A DNA stretch of 64,000 nucleotides, from assembly GCA_903918755.1 (NCBI GenBank), contig CAIXFN010000110.1, positions 62,001-126,000 of the forward strand. The letters are read 5' to 3'. The position numbers and the translations under genes are program-made. Below, one piece after another: positions 51,112-59,972 of the stretch. The number at the start of each line of letters is the position of its first letter. The stretch's first letter is position 1. The DNA is from an uncultured Pedosphaera sp. (GTDB lineage Bacteria; Verrucomicrobiota; Verrucomicrobiia; Limisphaerales; Pedosphaeraceae). A model generated the notes under the pieces. That model searched no databases. It had not been told where the DNA came from and saw only the letters and a program-made list of their open reading frames with translations.

Positions 51112-54035
51112 AATCCGCTCAGAAATTCCAGCAAATCCGCCGCTTCCTGCGCGGTCAGGTTTTGCAAAAGTCCCTCCGGCATGAGGGACAACTTCTGCGG
51201 TGTGATGCCCTCCACTTCCGCCGCGGGTATCCGCACTTCCCGCCCACTGGCATCTAAGAGCACGGTCTCCCCCCCAGTGGGCCCGCGCAAAAAGCCGGAC
51301 ACGCTTTCGCCATCCCGCAATTTGACCGTTTGCACCACATATTCCGGGGCGATGTTGCGCGAAGGTTCCAGAATGCTCTCCAGGAGTTGCGCCCGGCTCA
51401 ATTTCGGCACCTGCGTCGCCAGGTCGGGGCCGATCGGTTTTCCCCGGCCCGCGACTTGATGGCAGGCCGAGCACTGCGCGACGTCAAAAAACACTTTCCG
51501 CCCGGCCTCGGCGTTGCCCGGTAATTTCAGCAACTCCGCCGCGTGGATGTTGGCGCCCAGTTTCACCACCCGCTCCGCCTCGGGCACGAATCGCTCGAAC
51601 AAATCCCGCACCACCGGATCCGAAGCCTCGCGCGCTGCGCGCAACACCATGGCCCGCGTGATCGGGGGCACCGCCCCGGCCGGATCATCCAGGGCCAGGG
51701 CCGTCAGCAAGGCCAACGCCGGCGACGCCGTGAGGGGAACCAGCACCGCGGATTTCACGGTCCCCGCGCGCAGCGCCATCAGCGCCTCGTCGGCGCGGGG
51801 CGCGGAGGAATCCAGGCGGTAAATCCAATCCCGCAACTTCCGCACCATGACGATGTCCGGGTTGCCTGATCCGACCCGCGGCATGTGACCGCTGCCCAAC
51901 TTGGCCATGCGCAATAAAAGGATCGATCGCTCCGGATGGCCGGGGGCCACCAACCGCGCATCTCGCACTCCAAAATCACCCTGGCTCGGCCGGGCTCCCA
52001 CCAATCCCATCTTGTCGAGCGGCACATTCCACCGCGCGTTGATGGTTGCCGCCCCCCCCGCATTGGGCCGGTGACAGTGCGAGCAATTCACCTCCAGATA
52101 GGCCCGCACTTGTCCCTCCAATTCCGACTCCACCGGGACGTTGGTCCGGGTGGCCGGTTCGGCCAACAGCCCCAGCCGCCGCAATTGCTCCAATTGATCC
52201 CCCGCCGCGCTCGCGCCCGCCGCCGGACGGTCCAGTTGCCAGGGGGTAAAACCCAATTGTCCGCCCGCACTCATGCCATGGCACAAGCTGCACTCGGTGG
52301 GGCTGGCATAGTGCCAAGTCTGCTGGCGCCGCCCGCTTGACACCGTCGGATCCGCCAGGTTAAACGCGCGATCCGTCCCCTGGTCCTCCGCCAGCACCGC
52401 GTCGGTCTGCTCGTCGTTCCAACGGTACACATACGGATGCCAGAGATGCCCGTCGAAGAGCAGCACCTGCGTTTCCAACCGCCGCCGGCTCGCCGGGTTG
52501 CCGGGTTGCAGTTCCAGTGACAGGGTCTTCGCCAGGACCCCGTTCGTCGGAAACCGCCAACTGCCCGCTTCCTCGCCCGTCTCCCAATCGGTCGCCGCGA
52601 TCCGTTGCAACTGCGCCGTTCCCGGCACCCCCACCCAGCGTTCCGCCACCGCCCCATCGGACCACAGTTCCGACCGCACGGCGTAGGGCAGCACTCCGGG
52701 CGCGGGCGTCTGGTCCCGTATGCTGCTGAAGAGGCCCGTCCCGCTCAGTCGGCGGGGAAAGTCGGGATTGGCCCCCGTGGCCGGATTGCGCACCAACCGC
52801 TTCAACGGGCCACCCGCAAAATCGAGCAAATAAAGTTCCCCGGCCTGATCCTGCCCAAAAGCCACGACGCGCACCGGGGTTACCGCCAATTCCTGCCGGC
52901 TGGTCAGTTGCCCGCCCTCGGTGCGGAGCGCCCAAATCCGGCCGGTCATGTAGTCACCGTAAACATAGGCGCCGCGCAATTCGGGCAATTGCGCACCATG
53001 GTACACATACCCGCCGGTGATGGAGCGCGCCTCGGTGTGCGGGTGCACCGTCACGGGTGGCAGAATCGGCGTCGGCCCCCGCGGATTGTTGGGTTTCACC
53101 GGCTGGGGCCCTTCCATGATGCTCCAGCCGTAATTGCCACCCCGCTGCACCCGGTAAATCATTTCCCACAAATCCCAACCCACGTCTCCCACCCAGAGAT
53201 CGCCCGTGGCCGAGTCAAAACTCATCCGCCAGGGATTGCGAAAACCATACGCCCAAATTTCCGGCCGTGCGCCGGGGGTGGTGCGAAAGGGATTGTCCGT
53301 GGGAATCCGGTAAGCCCGTCCGGCTTCGGGGTGATCCACATCAATCCGCAGCACACTCGAAAGCAGATCACTCAAATCCTGTCCCGTGTTCAACGGGTCG
53401 GGCGGCGAAGGATCGGCGGAATCGCCCGCCGAAAGGTAAAGCAGGCCGTCCGGGCCGAAATGAATGGAGCCGCCGTTGTGCCCGCCCGAAGGCCAGCGAA
53501 TCACCACCTGCTCGGAAGCCACGTCCAGGATCGGTGGCTCCGTCCCGCTGACGGTGAATCGCGAAACAAAGGTTCCGTCTTTGGCCTGCCCTTCGCGGGT
53601 GTAACAAACAAATACCTGGCGGTTGGTCGCAAACCCGGGATGGAACGCCATTCCGAACGATTGCCCAAACTGGGGAATCCGCCCGCGAAAATCCACGCAG
53701 ACATCGGCATGCAAGACATCGGTGCGGTTGCTGAAGGAGAGCACCCGGCCCTGCACTTCCATCACAAACAGTCGCGGCACGCCCGGCGCCACCGCCATTT
53801 CCACCGGGCCTTCAAACCGCAATGCCGGAAACACCGCTTCCGCAATATAGGGCGGCGCCGGGTCGGGAGAACCTTGCAGCCGCGAGGTTGTCCAGGCCAC
53901 GCGCCCGGCGTTCGCTGCCACCGGTTGCGCCCCCAAGCCGTCACTCCCGGCCAGGGCGAGGCCGCCTGCCAGCCCAAGCCCGCGCCAAGCCATCGTGAAG
54001 CAACCACGGACCCGTTTCCCAAGCCAATGAGTCAT
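51096..54035 (-). CDS. PQQ-dependent sugar dehydrogenase (GSDH) fused to cytochrome c domains
   Basis: 979 aa with a signal peptide (AWRGLGLAGGLALAGSDG). The N-terminal half is a six-bladed glucose/sorbosone dehydrogenase propeller (FGMAFHPGFATNRQVFVCYT, GGHNGGSIHFGPDGLLYLSA, AYGFRNPWRMSFDSATGDLW). The middle has two CXXCH heme sites, CSLCH near residue 580 and CSHCH near 651 in a SO2930-like region, and the C-terminal planctomycete-type cytochrome has CSACH near 855. This gives three potential c-type hemes, allowing electrons from sugar oxidation to pass to the respiratory chain in the periplasm. The true substrate is unknown. Confidence 0.9.
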   Translation of the reverse strand: MTHWLGKRVRGCFTMAWRGLGLAGGLALAGSDGLGAQPVAANAGRVAWTTSRLQGSPDPAPPYIAEAVFPALRFEGPVEMAVAPGVPRLFVMEVQGRVLSFSNRTDVLHADVCVDFRGRIPQFGQSFGMAFHPGFATNRQVFVCYTREGQAKDGTFVSRFTVSGTEPPILDVASEQVVIRWPSGGHNGGSIHFGPDGLLYLSAGDSADPSPPDPLNTGQDLSDLLSSVLRIDVDHPEAGRAYRIPTDNPFRTTPGARPEIWAYGFRNPWRMSFDSATGDLWVGDVGWDLWEMIYRVQRGGNYGWSIMEGPQPVKPNNPRGPTPILPPVTVHPHTEARSITGGYVYHGAQLPELRGAYVYGDYMTGRIWALRTEGGQLTSRQELAVTPVRVVAFGQDQAGELYLLDFAGGPLKRLVRNPATGANPDFPRRLSGTGLFSSIRDQTPAPGVLPYAVRSELWSDGAVAERWVGVPGTAQLQRIAATDWETGEEAGSWRFPTNGVLAKTLSLELQPGNPASRRRLETQVLLFDGHLWHPYVYRWNDEQTDAVLAEDQGTDRAFNLADPTVSSGRRQQTWHYASPTECSLCHGMSAGGQLGFTPWQLDRPAAGASAAGDQLEQLRRLGLLAEPATRTNVPVESELEGQVRAYLEVNCSHCHRPNAGGAATINARWNVPLDKMGLVGARPSQGDFGVRDARLVAPGHPERSILLLRMAKLGSGHMPRVGSGNPDIVMVRKLRDWIYRLDSSAPRADEALMALRAGTVKSAVLVPLTASPALALLTALALDDPAGAVPPITRAMVLRAAREASDPVVRDLFERFVPEAERVVKLGANIHAAELLKLPGNAEAGRKVFFDVAQCSACHQVAGRGKPIGPDLATQVPKLSRAQLLESILEPSRNIAPEYVVQTVKLRDGESVSGFLRGPTGGETVLLDASGREVRIPAAEVEGITPQKLSLMPEGLLQNLTAQEAADLLEFLSGLGPRP

Positions 54036-54159
54036 GCCGCGAGACTAGAGCCACCGACTGAAATGGCAAGCGCGCATCCCGGCCGGAAAAGCCTTGTGCG
54101 CCCCTCGCCAAACCACGCCCCTTCGGCTATTTTGTTCCCGTCGGGACGCCCCAAATTCT

Positions 54160-54618
54160 ATGACCATTCGTGAATTCACCGCGGAACAATGGCTGCCTTT
54201 GCCGCCAGAGGAGATTTTCCCTTTCTTTGCGGATGCCGGCAACCTCAACCTCCTCACGCCCCCTTGGGTCCAATTTAAAATTCTCACTCCCCTGCCGATC
54301 ACCATGCGCCCCGGCACGTTGATCGACTATCGCTTGCGCATCCATGGCCTGCCCGTTCGCTGGCGCACCCGCATCAACGTCTGGGAACCGTCCCGCCGTT
54401 TTGTGGACGAACAACTTCGCGGTCCGTACCGATTGTGGGAACACGAGCACACCTTTGAACCCCGCAACGGCGGCACCCTGGCCCGGGACCACGTGCGCTA
54501 CGCCGCGCCCCTGGACTGGCTGTCCCATCGTTGGTTTGTGCGCCCCGACATCGAAAAAATCTTCCGCTACCGCACGGAAGCGCTCAACCGGCTTTTCCCC
54601 GCCCCGGCCACTGCCTGA
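54160..54618 (+). CDS. SRPBCC-family (START/Bet v1-like) ligand-binding protein
   Basis: 152 aa. ATG 54160 (MTIREFTAEQWLPLPPEEIF) is the start, because upstream residues are out of family. Typical SRPBCC features: PLPPEEIFPFFADAGNLNLL, TPPWVQFKILTPLPITMRPG, DEQLRGPYRLWEHEHTFEPR and DHVRYAAPLDWLS. These helix-grip proteins bind hydrophobic ligands; this subgroup (like cell division inhibitor-type SRPBCC) often sits near photolyase or NAD-epimerase genes, neither of which is seen here. It is soluble and cytosolic. Confidence 0.85.
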   Translation: MTIREFTAEQWLPLPPEEIFPFFADAGNLNLLTPPWVQFKILTPLPITMRPGTLIDYRLRIHGLPVRWRTRINVWEPSRRFVDEQLRGPYRLWEHEHTFEPRNGGTLARDHVRYAAPLDWLSHRWFVRPDIEKIFRYRTEALNRLFPAPATA

Positions 54619-54761
54619 TTTTTTGGATCCCCTCGCGGGCAAGTTGGTTGAGCTTGAGTTGGATGGGGCTATGCGCGGCATTTAATCCAATCACCAAAAG
54701 CCTTGCGAAATTAGCGCGCTGGAATTAAAAACGGGGGCAACTCAATTCCCACTTGCCCCGC

Positions 54762-56012
54762 ATGAACCAACTCTGCCCGCTCCCTGGAAATCGCCCTCAT
54801 CTTGCACTATCCGCGCTGACGGCCGCGTTGCTCACCGTCGGTGCCGCCCTCGCTCAGGACACGGCCACCACGGTAACGAATGTGCCCGCCCTCACCAACG
54901 CCGCACCGCACGCGCAACTGCCCCCCTTGCCCGCCCCGCTCGGCCTGCCCAAGCCCGGACCGACTAATGACGCCCCCTACGCCCCGCAGCCTATTCTGCC
55001 AGGTGGGGTGGTGGTGTCGCTTTATCCTCCGGGATCGCCATTCCTGAACCTGAATCGCGTCCGCGAGGCGGAGCAATACAGCGTCAGCCGCAGTTCTCCC
55101 GGTCGGATTAACAGCATCGTGAACATCCACAATCCTTCCATCGAGGTGCATACGGTGGAGGGCGGGCTGAACACCGGGGCCGTGGTGATCCTGGCGGCGG
55201 GCGGCGGCCACAACACTTTGAACGTGGGCACGGAGAGCGCCGATTTCGTCCCGTTCTTCTACAATTACGGGGTCAATACGGTCATCCTGCGGAACCGCCT
55301 CCGCCGGGACGGTTACAATCCGCAAACCGATGAGGTGTATGACGCCCTGCAAGCCATCCGCCTGGTCCGCGCTCATGCGAAGGATTGGGGCATTGATCCG
55401 AAGAAGATCGGCATCATGGGCTTCTCCGCCGGGGCGGAATTGTCCGCGCCCGCCGCGATCCAGTATGACGATTTTGATCACAAGAATAACGATCCCAGCG
55501 ATCCGCTGGCAGGCATCACTTCCCGCCCCGACTTTGTTGGCATCGTTTATCCCGGTCCTTCGCCCTTCACTCGCGATCCGAACACGGCCATCCCCCACAA
55601 CGTCCCGCCCTCGTTCATCATCTGCGCCGGTTCCGGCGACCAGGGCCACGCGGTGTGGGCGGACCAGTATTTCGCGGCCATGTTGGCGGTCAGCGCGCCC
55701 AACCTGGAAATGCACATTTACGGCAATGGCCATCACCCGGGCAGCGGCTCGACCGGGGGGCTGACCGACCGCAACGGCACTCCGTTCGGCACCTGGCAAT
55801 ACCGTTTCATCGACTGGTTCCGCGACCTCGGCTTCTTGCAGAAACCGGGCATCGAAACCCACGCCGCCCAGGATGTGGCCACCTACGAAAAGCAACCGCC
55901 CCGCGCTCGGGGCCGCGGCCAGCGCGGTCGCAACGGCGGCCCGGGGCCGGCCAACGGCTCCACCAATGCGCCCGCCAACTCCACCACCAACCAGGCCCCG
56001 CGGAATCCTTGA
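54762..56012 (+). CDS. Secreted alpha/beta hydrolase (esterase/lipase-like)
   Basis: 416 aa from ATG 54762, with a signal peptide (LALSALTAALLTVGAALAQ). The catalytic serine motif is GIMGFSAGAELSA (GXSXG). A preceding VVILAAGGGHNTLN takes the place of the usual HGGG oxyanion loop. The last part contains SFIICAGSGDQ, with the probable catalytic Asp, and HIYGNGHHPG, with the catalytic His. The fold matches feruloyl or acetyl-xylan esterases of the BD-FAE group, in line with other polysaccharide-directed esterases here. The C-terminal 40 residues are Gly/Asn/Ala-rich. It is followed after 15 bp by a sugar isomerase-like gene on the same strand. Confidence 0.85.
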   Translation: MNQLCPLPGNRPHLALSALTAALLTVGAALAQDTATTVTNVPALTNAAPHAQLPPLPAPLGLPKPGPTNDAPYAPQPILPGGVVVSLYPPGSPFLNLNRVREAEQYSVSRSSPGRINSIVNIHNPSIEVHTVEGGLNTGAVVILAAGGGHNTLNVGTESADFVPFFYNYGVNTVILRNRLRRDGYNPQTDEVYDALQAIRLVRAHAKDWGIDPKKIGIMGFSAGAELSAPAAIQYDDFDHKNNDPSDPLAGITSRPDFVGIVYPGPSPFTRDPNTAIPHNVPPSFIICAGSGDQGHAVWADQYFAAMLAVSAPNLEMHIYGNGHHPGSGSTGGLTDRNGTPFGTWQYRFIDWFRDLGFLQKPGIETHAAQDVATYEKQPPRARGRGQRGRNGGPGPANGSTNAPANSTTNQAPRNP

Positions 56013-56027
56013 ACCTCCCTCCTATTT

Positions 56028-56954
56028 ATGAAAACCAAACATCCCTCCCTGTCTCGTCGTAACTTCCTCGGCCTCTCTGCCGCCGCCTCCGCCGCGTTAC
56101 TGGCGCCCGGCGCGGCTCTCCGCGCCACGGCGCAACCGCTGGCCGAACCACCCGCCACCCCTGCCGCCAAAAAGAGGCCCATCGGCCTCGAACTGTACTC
56201 GGTACGCGGCGAACTCTCCCGCGACTTGCCCAACACTTTGCGCACGGTAGCCAAACAAGGCTATGAGGTCGTGGAGTTTTACTCCCCCTACTTCAACTGG
56301 TCGCTCCCCTACGCCAAGGACGTCCGCAGCCAGTTGGACGACCTGGGCCTGCGCTGCTATTCCACCCACAATGATTTCCGCTCACTCACTCCCGGTGAAA
56401 CCATGGCCAAGGCCATCGAACTGAACCAGATTCTCGGCGCGCGTTATATCGTCCTGGCTTCTGCGCCGAATCCCAAGGGAGCGGAAGGCTGGAAAAAGCT
56501 CAGCGGACAGCTCACCACCGCGGTGGAAACCCTCAAACCGCACGGTTTGTCTGCCGGCTATCACAATCATCAAAGCGAATGGGCCAAGGTAGATGGCGAT
56601 CAGCGCATCATGGACATCCTGGCCGCGAACACCCCGCCGGAATTCGTGCTTCAGTTCGACATCGGCACCTGCATGGAAGTGGGCGCGGATCCAGTGGCGT
56701 GGATCAAGGCCAACCCGGGCCGCCTCAAATGCGTCCACCTCAAGGATTGGGCGCCGGGCGAAGCTGCGAAAGAAAAAGGCTTTCGCGTGCTGTTCGGGGA
56801 GGGCGCCACTCCCTGGCGCGAGGTGGTCACCGCGCTGGAAGCCACCGGCGGGGTGGAATTTTATCTGCTGGAACAGGAAGGCAGCCGCTATTCCGAATTT
56901 GAAACCGCGCAGCACTGCCTCGAAAATTGGAAAAAATTCCGCGCGCAGGGTTGA
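56028..56954 (+). CDS. Tat-exported sugar phosphate isomerase/epimerase-like TIM-barrel protein
   Basis: 308 aa. The twin-arginine signal LSRRNFLGLSAAASAALLAP lies at residues 8-27. The mature domain has the AP-endonuclease-2/xylose-isomerase barrel pattern: IGLELYSVRGELSRDLPNTL, YEVVEFYSPYFNWSLPYAKD, SAGYHNHQSEWA, FVLQFDIGTCMEVGADPVAW and LKCVHLKDWAPGEAAKEKG. The HNH and QFD...D residues fit the usual metal-binding His/Asp/Glu set. This class commonly acts on sugars or inositols, and export indicates an envelope substrate. It is in an operon-like pair with the upstream alpha/beta hydrolase. Confidence 0.88.
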   Translation: MKTKHPSLSRRNFLGLSAAASAALLAPGAALRATAQPLAEPPATPAAKKRPIGLELYSVRGELSRDLPNTLRTVAKQGYEVVEFYSPYFNWSLPYAKDVRSQLDDLGLRCYSTHNDFRSLTPGETMAKAIELNQILGARYIVLASAPNPKGAEGWKKLSGQLTTAVETLKPHGLSAGYHNHQSEWAKVDGDQRIMDILAANTPPEFVLQFDIGTCMEVGADPVAWIKANPGRLKCVHLKDWAPGEAAKEKGFRVLFGEGATPWREVVTALEATGGVEFYLLEQEGSRYSEFETAQHCLENWKKFRAQG

Positions 56955-57002
56955 TTTTTTTGAACCTAACGGCCGGGGGCGGACACCAGCGTATAGAAAG
57001 CT

Positions 57003-57593
57003 ATGCCAGGTCCGCCCGAAAATCCGGCCAATGAAACGCTGCGGCGCAGCGAGGAAACCCTCCTGGTCCTCGCCGCGCGCGCGGGCGATCCCGCGGCGCT
57101 CGGTCAGTTGATTCTGCGGTTTGAACGGCCCCTGATCTACTACCTCCGCCGCCTCACCGCTTCGCCGGAGGCGGCTTTGGACGTCCACCAGGAAGTCTGG
57201 CTGGCCGTGCAAAGTTCCCTTCCCCGGTTGCAATCCCCGGAGGCCTTCCGCGGCTGGCTCTACCGCATCGCCCACGATAAAGCGGCCCGCTTCGTCCGTC
57301 GTGAGATTGCCCAAGAGGGTCGCCTGCTCTCCTGGCAAACCGGGCAGGCGGAACTCGCCGACAGCCCGGAAGACCCCGCCCTCGCCGATGCGGAAGCGGT
57401 GCATCGCGCCTTGGACGACCTTCCCCCGCATTTCCGCGAAGTCTTGACGCTTCATTACCTGCGGGATTTGACCCTCGAAGAAATCGCCACCGTGCTCGGC
57501 TGCCCGGTGGGCACCGTCAAATCCCGCCTGCACCACGCCCGCCACACCCTGCGGCAAATCCTGGAAAGCCCCGCCCATGAACCCCACGCCTAA
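57003..57593 (+). CDS. ECF-family RNA polymerase sigma factor
   Basis: 196 aa. Region 2: ALGQLILRFERPLIYYLRRL then AALDVHQEVWLAVQSSLPRL. Region 4: LPPHFREVLTLHYLRDLTLE followed by EIATVLGCPVGTVKSRLHHA. It is a typical SigW/RpoE-type ECF sigma. The gene overlaps the next gene by 17 bp. That product has a short cytosolic N-terminus and two membrane segments, like a membrane anti-sigma, but continues into a pseudopilin. This parallels the sigma and membrane-protein pair at 43197-44266. Confidence 0.93.
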   Translation: MPGPPENPANETLRRSEETLLVLAARAGDPAALGQLILRFERPLIYYLRRLTASPEAALDVHQEVWLAVQSSLPRLQSPEAFRGWLYRIAHDKAARFVRREIAQEGRLLSWQTGQAELADSPEDPALADAEAVHRALDDLPPHFREVLTLHYLRDLTLEEIATVLGCPVGTVKSRLHHARHTLRQILESPAHEPHA

Positions 57594-58788
57594 ACCTCCA
57601 ACCGAATTCCTCCAAGCCCTGTTGGAGCAGGAACCCACCTTTCGCACCCCGCAATTCACGGAGCATCGCCGCCAGCTTCTGGACCGGCTGAATCGCGCCC
57701 AAACGCGCGAGCGGATGTCCCGTTGGATCAGCCTCGCTTGCGTCGCCGTGGCCGGCCTCGGTTTCAGCGTCCTGTATTACCTGGATGCCCGGCAATTGGG
57801 CACGGGCAACGACCTGCCGGAGTGGCTGAAATATGCCCTGGTTCTGCTCGTGCTCCTTTTCCCCTTCGCCACCCTGCTCCTCATCGGCATCCACCTTTTC
57901 CGCCACCGCCGCGAATTGCTCCGCACCCGCGAACTGGTGCAACAGGCCGCGTTCACCGAAGTCGTCCGGCAAATCGCGGAACTCAGGCAATCCAATGGGG
58001 CACCCTTGCCACCCCCGCCCACCCCAACGCCCCATCCTACGCGCCCGCCGAAGGAAGGTGGCTTTACGCTCCTGGAACTGCTCATGGTCATCGCCCTGCT
58101 CGGCGTGCTCAGCGCCTTGCTGCTGCCCGCCCTGGCTCACGCCCAGGCCAAAGCGCGCACCACCGCTTGCGCCAACAACCTCGGCCAACTCGGCAAAGCG
58201 CTCGCCTTGTATGCGACTGATTACCAGCAATACCCCGGCTCCCGCGGCGGCCCGATCCGCCCGGACAATCCGGGCCTTTCTGCCCCCGGCAAAGCCAAAG
58301 GCCCGTGGATTCTCTGGAATGAGCGCCTGCTGCCCCTGGCCGCGCAAATCCCGGCAATCTTCCGTTGCCCGTCCCACCCTCCCTCCCTCCACCCCGCGCT
58401 GTTCTGGACCAACTACAGTTATGGCTACAATGCCTACGGGAGCGGCATCCGCGGCCCTTTCCAGAACCTGGGCTTGGGCCGCGTGCAACCGCCGGATGAT
58501 TTGAATACCGACTCCCCCATGCTCGAAGTGCGCGAATCGGACGTCCGCGCCCCGGCCGACATGCTGGCGATCCTCGACCTGGATGACCACGGTCCCGACC
58601 TGCTCACCGCCGTTTTGTTCGTCGGCGATCCCTACTTTGGTCCCGGTCGCTGGCATCGTGGTGGCGCCAACGCCGTCCTGTGCGATGGCCACACCGAATG
58701 GTCCACCGCGCCCCGTTGGAACGCCACCAACAACGCCGCCCGCCAACGCTGGAACAACGACCACGCCCCGCATACCGAAGTCTGGTAA
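57577..58788 (+). CDS. Fusion: two-helix membrane module followed by a pseudopilin
   Basis: 403 aa. Residues 1-45 are cytosolic (EFLQALLEQEPTFRTPQFTE). Membrane helices lie near 48-68 (ISLACVAVAGLGFSVLYYL) and 83-104 (LKYALVLLVLLFPFATLLLI). A Pro-rich linker (PPPPTPTPHPTRPPKEG) leads to an internal prepilin motif, GGFTLLELLMVIALLGVLSA, with potential cleavage G162/F163 and E167 at +5. The rest is a normal pseudopilin with FGPGRWHRGGANAVLCDGH (H-X9-DG type). One frame reads through without a stop. If the prepilin peptidase cuts at G162, the membrane module would be released from the pilin. A fusion of an anti-sigma-like gene with a pilin gene is inferred. Confidence 0.8.
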   Translation: MNPTPKPPTEFLQALLEQEPTFRTPQFTEHRRQLLDRLNRAQTRERMSRWISLACVAVAGLGFSVLYYLDARQLGTGNDLPEWLKYALVLLVLLFPFATLLLIGIHLFRHRRELLRTRELVQQAAFTEVVRQIAELRQSNGAPLPPPPTPTPHPTRPPKEGGFTLLELLMVIALLGVLSALLLPALAHAQAKARTTACANNLGQLGKALALYATDYQQYPGSRGGPIRPDNPGLSAPGKAKGPWILWNERLLPLAAQIPAIFRCPSHPPSLHPALFWTNYSYGYNAYGSGIRGPFQNLGLGRVQPPDDLNTDSPMLEVRESDVRAPADMLAILDLDDHGPDLLTAVLFVGDPYFGPGRWHRGGANAVLCDGHTEWSTAPRWNATNNAARQRWNNDHAPHTEVW

Positions 58789-58902
58789 TCCCGCGGCAAC
58801 TCTGGCGGCTCACCCACCAGCGGTTTCTCTGGACAAAAGAGTGCTGGATGTTTACACAAAATCCTCGCCAGCCCATTCGCCCGGTCTATTGTGATCCTGC
58901 TT

Positions 58903-59721
58903 ATGAACACGACACAAATTGAAAAAGCCGCCCGTTTCCGGGCACTGCACCAGCGGTACGGGGTCTTGCTAATTCCCAACCCCTGGGATGCCGGTTCCGC
59001 CCGCCTCCTGGCCCATCTGGGGTTTGAGGCACTCGCCACCTCCAGCGCCGCGAGCGCGGGAACGTTGGGGCGCACCGACGGGAAGATCAGCCGCGACGAG
59101 GCCTTGGCCCACGTCCGGCAAATCGTCCAGGCCACCGATCTCCCGGTGTCCGGCGATTTGGAAAACGGGTTTTCTCCGGAGCCAACCTGCGTCGCCGAAA
59201 CCATCCGACTCGCGGCGGAAACCGGACTGGTGGGTGGTTCAATCGAAGACTACACCGGCGACCCCCAGAAACCGCAATATGACCTCCATCACGCCATGGA
59301 ACGCATTGCCGCCGCGGTGTCCGTAGCTAAGGGATTGCCCTTTCCCTTCACCCTGACCGCCCGGGCGGAGAACTTCATTCGCGGCAACCCGAACCTGGAC
59401 GACGTCATCCAGCGCCTTGTCGCGTACGAACAGGCAGGCGCGGACGTGCTCTTCGCACCCGCCCTGCCGGATTTGCAAGCGATTCGGGAAGTGTGCGCCG
59501 CCGTGCGGAAACCGGTCAACTTCATGGTTGGCGTGAAAGGCAAATCCTTCACCGTGGCCGAACTAGCCGCCGCCGGCGTAAAACGAATCAGCTTCGCCGG
59601 TTCACTCTATCGCGCCGCCATGACCGGCTTACTCAACGCCGCCAGTGAAATCAAGGGTACAGGAACCTTCAATTACCTCCAAAGCACCCTGACAACGGCC
59701 GAACTCAATTTTCATTTTTAA
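58903..59721 (+). CDS. Isocitrate lyase/PEP mutase-family protein
   Basis: 272 aa from ATG 58903. The family motifs are clear: YGVLLIPNPWDAGSARLLAH, FEALATSSAASAGTLGR, LPVSGDLENGF (metal-binding Asp/Glu), LVGGSIEDYTGDP and LTARAENFIRGNPNLDDVIQ. It belongs to the oxaloacetate hydrolase / 2-methylisocitrate lyase / PEP mutase superfamily. The substrate cannot be decided; the subgroup is often annotated as carboxyvinyl-carboxyphosphonate phosphorylmutase-like. It is cytosolic and probably a stand-alone gene. Confidence 0.92.
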   Translation: MNTTQIEKAARFRALHQRYGVLLIPNPWDAGSARLLAHLGFEALATSSAASAGTLGRTDGKISRDEALAHVRQIVQATDLPVSGDLENGFSPEPTCVAETIRLAAETGLVGGSIEDYTGDPQKPQYDLHHAMERIAAAVSVAKGLPFPFTLTARAENFIRGNPNLDDVIQRLVAYEQAGADVLFAPALPDLQAIREVCAAVRKPVNFMVGVKGKSFTVAELAAAGVKRISFAGSLYRAAMTGLLNAASEIKGTGTFNYLQSTLTTAELNFHF

Positions 59722-59972
59722 GAGCTCGCGTCCAATATAGCCGTCGCCCCATGCAATGACCTTGTTAAAGGGCCATGAAGTATAAGTCGAATTTGGAGGT
59801 TCCAGCCAGGCGCTTTTCCTCACTAATCCCTACGCCCATTTGTATTGCTTTTCCACCCATCGAGATATCGACTTTCGCGTCGGGATGGCAGGTGGCAGGT
59901 GCTTCCGTCCAAAATGCCTTGTCGGCAATAAAGACTAGAACACCTACCCCACCCCTACCGTTACCTATCAAT
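59722..59972. other. Intergenic, AT-richer stretch
   Basis: No gene is secure. A minus-strand open frame at 59765-59971 (68 aa, with ATCHPDAKVDISMGGKAIQM) could be a remnant coding stretch, but it has no recognised family. The composition is less GC-rich than the neighbours. Confidence 0.35.

Noticed and set aside
59765-59971. A 68-aa minus-strand open frame next to the GloVer/Ig gene
   Set aside because: No family, no ribosome binding site; kept only as a possible remnant within the intergenic entry.
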